DNA of 12,721 bases from Methyloligella sp. (GTDB lineage Bacteria > Pseudomonadota > Alphaproteobacteria > Rhizobiales > JALUTE01), in NCBI GenBank assembly GCA_027058255.1, contig JALUTE010000241.1, forward strand, positions 1 to 12,721, given 5' to 3'. Numbering within the stretch: position 1 is the first letter of the stretch; each line of letters begins with the position of its first letter. Made by a program: the position numbers and the translations under genes. The notes beneath the pieces were generated by a model. That model made no database searches. It saw only the letters and a program-made list of their open reading frames with translations, and was not told where the DNA came from. Shown here piece by piece: positions 7,685-12,721 of this stretch.

Positions 7685-9652
7685 CTACGGCCCGGTGAGA
7701 AGGCGCATGACGAATCCGTAGATGTCGCCGCCGAAATTGCCCAGCATGCCGCCGACGGCCATGGCTGCGACCCAGCCGCCCGCCTTGCGCGCGGCGAGGG
7801 CATAGTTGGTGCGCACCTTGACCGTGATCACCTGATCGGGAAGCGCCGTCTCCGCCGCCACCCCGTCCGCGCCGACGCTGCGGGCGGAGACGACGAGCTG
7901 AAGGCGCGCCTTGCCGCGCATCTGCGGCGTCACCGTCCAGCGCCAGCTCGCGAAATCGTCTTGCAGCAGGCCAAGCGTGTTGTCGATCCACTGGGTCTCC
8001 GGAGAGCCGGGCTCGATCCAGAAGCCGCCTTCCGGCGCCCGCAGCCGCACGGTCATCGCCTTGGTGACGAACACCCCATGGGTCTGGGGCGTGCCGACGC
8101 CGCGCATGCCGTCCGAGAGGTTCTCGGCATCCTTGCGCGCAATCCGCACCTCGACCACCTCGGGGATCGCCACACGCATGCGCCGGGGAATGTTCTCGAC
8201 CAGGAGCCCGGCCTCGACCTCGGGCGATGCATCCGGCGCCGGGGTGCGGGGGCTCAGCGGTGCGTCGGCGGCATTGGCGCGGCCCGGCCGCCCCCTCACT
8301 GGGTGGCGCGGCGGCGGCGGCGCGCCACGCCCGCCGGCCGGTGCCGGATAGGGAGCAGACGGCGGCGCAGGGGATGGGGCCGGAGATGGCGGCGCGGCGG
8401 TGCCGGGATGCGGCGCAGGCCGGCCCCTCGGCGCCTCGCGCGGCAGCGGCGCGCCAGGCGGCGGTGCTCCGAGCGGTGGCGGTGCCAGTGGCTCGCTGCG
8501 GTCGCCGGTGCCCGCCCCCGCGCCGACGCCGGCCGGCCGGCTAGCGGGCGCATGCTGTGGATGCGGCGGTGGCGGCGCGGCCGGGCGTCGAGGCGGGGGC
8601 GCGCCCGAAGGCTCGCGCGCGGCCGCCGGCGCCCCGGCCCCTTCGCCGGGCGGCGGGGCATGGCGCGCGCGCGGCGCACCGTCTCCCGGCTCCCCACGCG
8701 GACCGGCGCCGGGAGACGGCGATGGCGGAACCGCATCAGCCGGGGCATCGACATGTCGCGGCTCTCGCGCCGGATCGCCCTCTGACCTGCGGAAGGAGGC
8801 GAGACCGTCCTCGGGCCCGCCGGCCTGATCTGCGGGACCCGACGGCGCGTCCGTGGCGAGATCGAGAGGCTCGAAGGTCAGCCGCTTGTCGAAGGGGCTG
8901 CCCCCATGCTCGCCCTCGCTAGGCCCGGCCGGTGCGCCCACCGCCTCGGGCGAAGCGCTCGCCGGCCAGGGCTCACTGGCCGGCACGGGGGGCGGCTCCA
9001 TGGCGGTTGGCTCGGGCGGTACTGGACCGGCTGGTTCCGACAAAGGCGGTGCGGACGCTGCCGATGGCGGCGGTGAAATCGGAGGCGCGGAAGGCGCACT
9101 GCCCGCGCTCGCGCCGGCCGGCGGAGGCTTGAGGCCCGCACCGGCCTCGCCCGCGTTCTCCGTCCCGGCCACGTCGGTGCTCGCCGCATCGAGCGGACGG
9201 GCGCGCAGGGACTTGATCGCCACCTCGAAGGTGAGGCCGCGGCTCTTCAGGAGCTCGGCGGCGGGGCTGCGCCCCTCTCCGATCAATGCCGCGAGGACGA
9301 TCGCGCCATTGACGCGCGGCCGGCCGGACTGCTCCGCCGCCGCCGAGGCATACTCCATGATTTTCCGCGTATCGTCCGCCGCGCTCGGTGTGCCATCCTC
9401 GCCAGGCGCGAAGCGGTCGTTCTGGCGGCTGATGAAATCGGAGACATCCTGGCGAAGACCCGTGATCTCGATCCCGCACGCCGCGAGCACGGCGCTCGCA
9501 TCCGGGTCCTCGGTGAGGGCGAGCAGGAGATGCTCCACCGTGACCAGACGCTGCGATTGCGCACACGCATAACGATAGGCCCGCTCCAGGGTCGCGGCGA
9601 GATTGTCGGTTTTGACAACCCAGCCCAACTGGTCCACAAACGATCGAGGCAT
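7685..9652 (-). CDS. Clp N-domain protein without ATPase, with proline-rich linker and uncharacterised C-terminal domain
   Basis: This 655-residue protein has no complete counterpart I can name. Residues about 14-150 form a double Clp N repeat of the ClpA type. Repeat one contains VTVEHLLLALTEDPDA (37-52) and LRQDVSDFI (66-74); repeat two contains RKIMEYASAAAEQSGRPRV (96-114) and VLAALIGEG (119-127). No Walker A/B or other AAA+ motif follows. Residues about 173-470 are a low-complexity Pro/Ala/Gly-rich linker. Residues about 477-620 are a distinct, probably beta-rich domain with SPETQWI (550-556), WRWTVTP (570-576) and ALPDQVITVKV (603-613). The C-terminus (about 620-651) is Gly/Ala-rich and hydrophobic, perhaps a tail anchor. 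ATG 9652 is preferred: AGGGG lies 7 bases upstream and the Clp domain begins at once. An in-frame ATG at 9829 would add 59 residues unlike the family. A scaffold or adaptor role is a guess. Confidence 0.8.
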   Translation of the reverse strand: MPRSFVDQLGWVVKTDNLAATLERAYRYACAQSQRLVTVEHLLLALTEDPDASAVLAACGIEITGLRQDVSDFISRQNDRFAPGEDGTPSAADDTRKIMEYASAAAEQSGRPRVNGAIVLAALIGEGRSPAAELLKSRGLTFEVAIKSLRARPLDAASTDVAGTENAGEAGAGLKPPPAGASAGSAPSAPPISPPPSAASAPPLSEPAGPVPPEPTAMEPPPVPASEPWPASASPEAVGAPAGPSEGEHGGSPFDKRLTFEPLDLATDAPSGPADQAGGPEDGLASFRRSEGDPAREPRHVDAPADAVPPSPSPGAGPRGEPGDGAPRARHAPPPGEGAGAPAAAREPSGAPPPRRPAAPPPPHPQHAPASRPAGVGAGAGTGDRSEPLAPPPLGAPPPGAPLPREAPRGRPAPHPGTAAPPSPAPSPAPPSAPYPAPAGGRGAPPPPRHPVRGRPGRANAADAPLSPRTPAPDASPEVEAGLLVENIPRRMRVAIPEVVEVRIARKDAENLSDGMRGVGTPQTHGVFVTKAMTVRLRAPEGGFWIEPGSPETQWIDNTLGLLQDDFASWRWTVTPQMRGKARLQLVVSARSVGADGVAAETALPDQVITVKVRTNYALAARKAGGWVAAMAVGGMLGNFGGDIYGFVMRLLTGP

Positions 9653-9903
9653 CGACAAACCCCTGCCACTCAGAGGGCCGCGCGCGAGGCGAAACCGGCC
9701 GCCACGAGAGCCCGGTGCCATGGCCCTCGGCCCCTCCCATCCAGCTCGGCGGTAGCGATGCCCGATATGCCGCGCCGACGGATGGTGGGCGGCCCGTCCC
9801 GCATCGCGGGGCTTGTGGCGGAACTCCATGGCGAAGGGAAGGCACTGGCCCGCTCGCCGGGCAATCTATCCGATCGGCGGAAAAAGGAAAGCGCGCCTTC
9901 GCC

Positions 9904-9934
9904 CCGTCGCGCTCGCGGGGCCCGAGCGGGACGG
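9904..9934. repeat. Imperfect inverted repeat / stem-loop upstream of argB
   Basis: CCGTCGCGCTCG (9904-9915) and CGAGCGGGACGG (9923-9934) pair over 12 positions with one G-G mismatch around a 7-base loop. It lies 11 bases before the -35 of the argB promoter. No T-run follows on either side, so it is not a standard terminator; a protein-binding site or a relic terminator is possible. Confidence 0.5.
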
Positions 9935-9945
9935 CGCGAAATCCG

Positions 9946-9973
9946 TTGAGCCGGTCCGAGAGGCGGCTATAAC
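9946..9973 (+). promoter_or_regulatory. Promoter of argB (sigma70-like)
   Basis: TTGAGC (9946-9951) and TATAAC (9968-9973) are 16 bases apart. Predicted transcription start is near 9980, at the first possible argB ATG (9981). Either argB is leaderless, or translation starts at ATG 10020 or GTG 10050 on a short leader. It stands out as an A/T-rich -10 in very GC-rich surroundings. Confidence 0.55.
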
Positions 9974-9980
9974 ACCGGCG

Positions 9981-10988
9981 ATGGGCACATTGCCCGATGC
10001 AGCCGGCACGGAACACGGCATGGAACACGAGACGGCAAGAGACGACACGGTGACGGCAGGCCAGGACACGGCAACGGGCCAGGGCGAGACGCCGCACGTT
10101 CAGGCGCGCATCCTGGCCGAGGCGCTGCCCTATATGCAGCGCTATGACCGCAAGACCGTGGTGGTCAAGTATGGCGGCCATGCCATGGGCGATCCGGCGC
10201 TCGCGGCCGCCTTCGCCAAGGACATCGTCCTCCTCAAGCAGAGCGGGGTCAATCCGGTGGTCGTGCATGGCGGCGGCCCGCAGATCGGCGCCATGCTGGA
10301 GCGGTTGCAGATCAAGTCGGAGTTCGCCCACGGCCTGCGGGTTACCGACAAGCCGACGGTCGAGGTGGTCGAGATGGTGCTCGCCGGCTCCATCAACAAA
10401 CAGATCGTCGCCGCCATCAATGCCGAAGGCGGCCGCGCGGCCGGCATCTCGGGCAAGGATGCGGGCCTCATGATCGCCCGCAAGCTCGAGAAGACGGTCC
10501 TGGACCCGGAATCGAACCTGATGCGGGTGATCGACCTCGGCTATGTGGGCGAGCCGGAGCACGTGGACCCGCATATCGTGGACGTGATGATCGCAAGCGA
10601 CCTCATACCCGTCATCGCGCCCGTCGCCGTCTCGCGTGCGGGCGAGACCTACAACATCAATGCAGACACCTTCGCCGGCGCGCTCGCGGCCGCCATGAAG
10701 GCCAAGCGCCTGCTGCTGCTCACCGATGTGGAGGGCGTGCTCGACGCCGACGGGCGGCTGATCGAGACCCTCACGCCAGACGAGGCGCGCACGCTCATCG
10801 AGCGGGGCGTCATCGCCGGCGGCATGATCCCGAAGATCGAGAGCTGCATGGCCGTGGTCGAGGCGGGTGTCGAGGCGGTGGTGGTCATCAATGGCCGGGT
10901 GCCGCATGCGGTGCTGCTTGAGCTCTTCACCGAGCATGGCGCCGGCACTCTGCTCGGCCGCCCGCGGGAGAAGGCGGGCCAATGCTGA
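9981..10988 (+). CDS. argB: Acetylglutamate kinase
   Basis: ArgB phosphorylates N-acetyl-L-glutamate in arginine synthesis. With the 9981 start it has 335 residues, longer than the usual roughly 300. Conserved amino-acid-kinase motifs are VVKYGGHAM (61-69), VVHGGGPQIG (94-103), GLRVTD (118-123), LLLLTDVEGV in the nucleotide site, and GGMIPKIES near the C-terminus. The helix ARILAEALPYMQRY (42-55) resembles the N-terminal helix of arginine-inhibited hexameric kinases, so feedback inhibition is likely by family knowledge. The start is uncertain: ATG 9981, ATG 10020 and GTG 10050 are in frame, and residues 1-40 are low in conserved features. A promoter ending at 9973 argues that nothing upstream of about 9980 is translated from it. 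The next gene overlaps by 7 bases (ATGCTGA). Confidence 0.95.
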   Translation: MGTLPDAAGTEHGMEHETARDDTVTAGQDTATGQGETPHVQARILAEALPYMQRYDRKTVVVKYGGHAMGDPALAAAFAKDIVLLKQSGVNPVVVHGGGPQIGAMLERLQIKSEFAHGLRVTDKPTVEVVEMVLAGSINKQIVAAINAEGGRAAGISGKDAGLMIARKLEKTVLDPESNLMRVIDLGYVGEPEHVDPHIVDVMIASDLIPVIAPVAVSRAGETYNINADTFAGALAAAMKAKRLLLLTDVEGVLDADGRLIETLTPDEARTLIERGVIAGGMIPKIESCMAVVEAGVEAVVVINGRVPHAVLLELFTEHGAGTLLGRPREKAGQC

Positions 10989-11767
10989 CGGACCCGAAAT
11001 CGGAGCCGGCATCGACCAAGGCGCCGGACGCAGGCGAGGCGATCGGGCAGGACGCGCTCGCCCGCCACTTCGCGCCGACGCGCGAGTGGATCTTCGACCT
11101 CGACAACACGCTTTATCCCTCCACCTGCAATCTCTTCGCCGAGGTGGACCGGCGCATGGGGGCCTTCATCGCCAGGCTGCTCGATGTGGACCTTGCAAAG
11201 GCGCGGCGCATTCAGAAGGACTATTACTATCGCTATGGCACGACCCTTGCCGGCCTGATGCAGGAGCATGGCCTCGCGCCCGAGACCTTCCTCGACTACG
11301 TGCACGATATCGACCTCTCCCCCGTCGAGGCGGCACCGGCCCTTGCCCGCGTCATCGCCCGGCTGCCGGGGCGGAAACTCATCTTCACCAATGGCTCGCG
11401 CCGCCATGGCGAGCGGGTGGCGGCAAAGCTCGGCATTCTCGATCTCTTCGACGACATTTTCGACATCGCCGCCTCGGGCTATGTGCCAAAGCCCCAACCG
11501 CAGGCCTATGCGGCGCTGCTGGAGGCCCATGGCGTGGCACCGGACCGCGCCGCCATGTTCGAGGATCTGCCCCACAATCTGGAGGCGCCGCACGCGCTCG
11601 GCATGCGCACGGTGCTCGTGCACTCCCACTTCCAGGACCACCCGGCGCAGCGGACCATCGGCGAGGGGCAAGCCTTGCCCGCCCACATCCATCACGTGAC
11701 CGACGACCTCGCGCGCTTTCTGGACCAGGTGGCGCCAGCCTCCTCGGAGCCGGACCCGGCCGCTTGA
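10982..11767 (+). CDS. HAD-superfamily pyrimidine 5'-nucleotidase
   Basis: This 261-residue cytosolic phosphatase of the haloacid dehalogenase superfamily is of the Sdt1-like pyrimidine 5'-nucleotidase type. Motif I is FDLDNTLYP (38-46), with Asp39 as nucleophile and Asp41 as acid/base. Motif II is FTNGSR (135-140), motif III is the Lys in VPKPQP (168-173), and motif IV is EDLPHNLE (194-201). LYPSTCNLF after motif I is characteristic of this subgroup. The N-terminal 30 residues are a poorly conserved extension. The ATG overlaps the end of argB, so translation is probably coupled. dapD follows 138 bases later. In Hyphomicrobiales this gene commonly sits between argB and dapD, as I recall. The physiological substrate, whether UMP/CMP or another phosphate ester, is not shown by the sequence. 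Confidence 0.9.
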   Translation: MLTDPKSEPASTKAPDAGEAIGQDALARHFAPTREWIFDLDNTLYPSTCNLFAEVDRRMGAFIARLLDVDLAKARRIQKDYYYRYGTTLAGLMQEHGLAPETFLDYVHDIDLSPVEAAPALARVIARLPGRKLIFTNGSRRHGERVAAKLGILDLFDDIFDIAASGYVPKPQPQAYAALLEAHGVAPDRAAMFEDLPHNLEAPHALGMRTVLVHSHFQDHPAQRTIGEGQALPAHIHHVTDDLARFLDQVAPASSEPDPAA

Positions 11768-11806
11768 CGCGGGCCGGTCGCTGCCCGCCGGGGCCAGCGG
11801 GCCGCA

Positions 11807-11812
11807 TTGACA
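11807..11812 (+). promoter_or_regulatory. Possible -35 element for dapD
   Basis: A perfect TTGACA lies in the 138-base gap before dapD. The sequence 17-18 bases downstream (CAAGAG/AAGAGA near 11830-11836) is a poor -10 match, so a separate dapD promoter is only suggested; read-through from argB is equally possible. Confidence 0.3.
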
Positions 11813-11905
11813 GACAGGGGGCCCTCGGGCAAGAGACGGGCCGCCCACCGATGCGCCGAGCGCGCGCCATCCCCCATCAGCCGACAGGACACCGAGAGAC
11901 GAGCG

Positions 11906-12721
11906 ATGAGCGAGACAGCCCAGCACGAGAGCCTCAAGGCCACCATCGAAGGCGCCTGGGAGCGGCGCGAGGAGATCAACCTCCAGACCACGGGGGAGGT
12001 GCGCGAGGCGGTGGAGACCGCGCTCGACCTCCTCGACCGGGGCGCCGTCCGGGTGGCGGAGAAGCGGGACGGCGACTGGGTGGTCAATCAATGGCTGAAG
12101 ATGGCCGTCCTCCTCTCTTTCCGCCTCAACGACATGACGGCCATTCCCGGCGGGCCGGGCGGCGCGCAATGGTGGGACAAGGTGCCCTCGAAATTCGCCG
12201 GCTGGGGCGAGGCGGAGTTTCGCTCCGCAGGCTTTCGCGCCGTGCCCCACTGCGTGGTGCGCCACTCCGCCCATATCGCGCCCGGCGTCGTTCTGATGCC
12301 GAGCTTCGTCAATCTCGGCGCCTATGTGGACGAGGGCACCATGGTGGACACCTGGGCGACCGTCGGCTCCTGCGCGCAAATCGGAAAGCGGGTGCACCTG
12401 TCGGGCGGCGCCGGCATTGGCGGCGTGCTCGAGCCGGTGCAGGCGGGCCCGGTCATCATCGAGGACGACTGCTTCATCGGCGCCCGGGCCGAGGTGGCCG
12501 AGGGGGTCATCGTCGGCGAGGGCTCGGTGCTCTCCATGGGGGTCTATATCGGCCAGTCCACCAAGATCGTCGACCGCCAGACCGGCGAGGTCCACATGGG
12601 CCGCGTGCCGCCCTACTCGGTGGTGGTCCCGGGCACGCTTCCGGGCCGCCCCCTCCCCGATGGCTCCCCGGGCCCCAATCTCTATTGCGCGGTCATCGTC
12701 AAGCAGGTGGACGCCCGCACC
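11906..12721 (+). CDS. dapD: 2,3,4,5-tetrahydropyridine-2,6-dicarboxylate N-succinyltransferase (C-terminus cut by window edge)
   Basis: DapD transfers succinyl from succinyl-CoA to tetrahydrodipicolinate in the lysine/diaminopimelate pathway, feeding protein and peptidoglycan synthesis. The window holds 272 residues with no stop; about ten are probably missing, as the family has about 280. The N-terminal helical part contains VVNQWLKMAVLLSFRLND (59-76). The central left-handed beta helix of hexapeptide repeats runs about 112-225, with PSFVNLGAYVDEGTMVDTWA (132-151), the family signature around the active site, then GSCAQIGKRVHLSGGAGIGG (154-173). PPYSVVVPG (235-243) leads to the C-terminal CoA-binding strands. 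The ATG at 11906 has purine-rich GAGAGACGAG just upstream. It follows the nucleotidase gene on the same strand. Identification is firm. Confidence 0.96.
   Translation, partial: MSETAQHESLKATIEGAWERREEINLQTTGEVREAVETALDLLDRGAVRVAEKRDGDWVVNQWLKMAVLLSFRLNDMTAIPGGPGGAQWWDKVPSKFAGWGEAEFRSAGFRAVPHCVVRHSAHIAPGVVLMPSFVNLGAYVDEGTMVDTWATVGSCAQIGKRVHLSGGAGIGGVLEPVQAGPVIIEDDCFIGARAEVAEGVIVGEGSVLSMGVYIGQSTKIVDRQTGEVHMGRVPPYSVVVPGTLPGRPLPDGSPGPNLYCAVIVKQVDART

Larger units (their letters stand above)
9653..9980. other. Divergent intergenic region between the Clp-N gene and argB
   Basis: These 328 bases hold no convincing gene, although open frames run through them on both strands. Near the argB side are a strong imperfect stem-loop (9904-9934) and the argB promoter (9946-9973). 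On the minus strand TAGATT (9868-9863) could be a -10 for the Clp-N gene, but no good -35 matches and it would leave a leader of about 200 bases. The AGGGG ribosome-binding site of the Clp-N gene sits immediately beside its start. Confidence 0.55.

Noticed and set aside
7685..9652. Reading the Clp-N protein as a truncated ClpA or ClpB pseudogene
   Set aside because: The frame is intact over 655 codons and the C-terminal domain is well ordered and unrelated to AAA+ modules, so it is a distinct architecture rather than a decayed ATPase.
8973..11012. 679-codon open frame on the minus strand across the Clp-N gene and argB
   Set aside because: It is out of frame with the Clp-N protein over the shared part and antisense to argB; composition is that of a GC-rich shadow frame.
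11783..11802. GCCCGC/GCGGGC inverted repeat after the nucleotidase gene as a terminator
   Set aside because: Six-bp stem, 8-base loop, no T-run; too weak to call.
10649..12595. 648-codon open frame on the minus strand opposite argB, the nucleotidase and dapD
   Set aside because: It is a mirror of three well-identified genes on the other strand and has no family resemblance or ribosome-binding site.

Overview
The window is very GC-rich and tightly packed, with long spurious open frames on the non-coding strands. The protein families and the gene order argB - HAD pyrimidine nucleotidase - dapD point to an alphaproteobacterium, most likely of the order Hyphomicrobiales (Rhizobiales). This is inferred from gene content and order; no rRNA or other definitive marker is present. 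I saw no tRNA, rRNA, insertion sequence, phage gene or CRISPR array.

Layout: (1) 1-382, minus: N-terminal part of cytochrome c oxidase subunit II, cut by the window edge. (2) 383-873: a roughly 490-base non-coding region between divergent genes. (3) 874-2748, plus: an exported IalB-family protein, then a 12-helix major facilitator transporter of the HcaT/LacY-like type. (4) 2745-5765, mostly minus: a methylthioadenosine (MTA) salvage group, mtnP, apt and mtnA, with a small membrane-protein gene in the opposite direction between mtnP and apt. (5) 6013-7651, plus: a CX5R tyrosine-phosphatase-like protein, overlapped by a Nudix-like/winged-helix protein resembling regulators of NAD metabolism (NrtR/NadQ type). 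(6) 7685-9652, minus: an unusual protein with a ClpA-type N-terminal domain, a long proline/alanine-rich linker, an uncharacterised beta-rich domain and a hydrophobic tail, but no ATPase domain. (7) 9981-12721, plus: argB, a pyrimidine 5'-nucleotidase overlapping it by 7 bases, and dapD, cut by the window edge.

How the genes work together: MtnP splits MTA, a by-product of polyamine and related synthesis, into adenine and methylthioribose-1-phosphate. Apt returns the adenine to AMP, and MtnA isomerises the sugar phosphate to methylthioribulose-1-phosphate. No later salvage enzyme (MtnB, C, D, or a shunt aldolase/cupin) lies in the window. The phosphatase/Nudix pair is probably co-transcribed and translationally coupled. 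argB and dapD supply arginine and lysine/peptidoglycan precursors.

Most of the window is ordinary core metabolism. The least explained element is the Clp-N-domain protein at 7685-9652. Secondary points are the antisense gene inside the MTA cluster, the degenerate Nudix box, two candidate leaderless promoters (before the transporter and argB) and a 12-bp stem-loop just upstream of the argB promoter.
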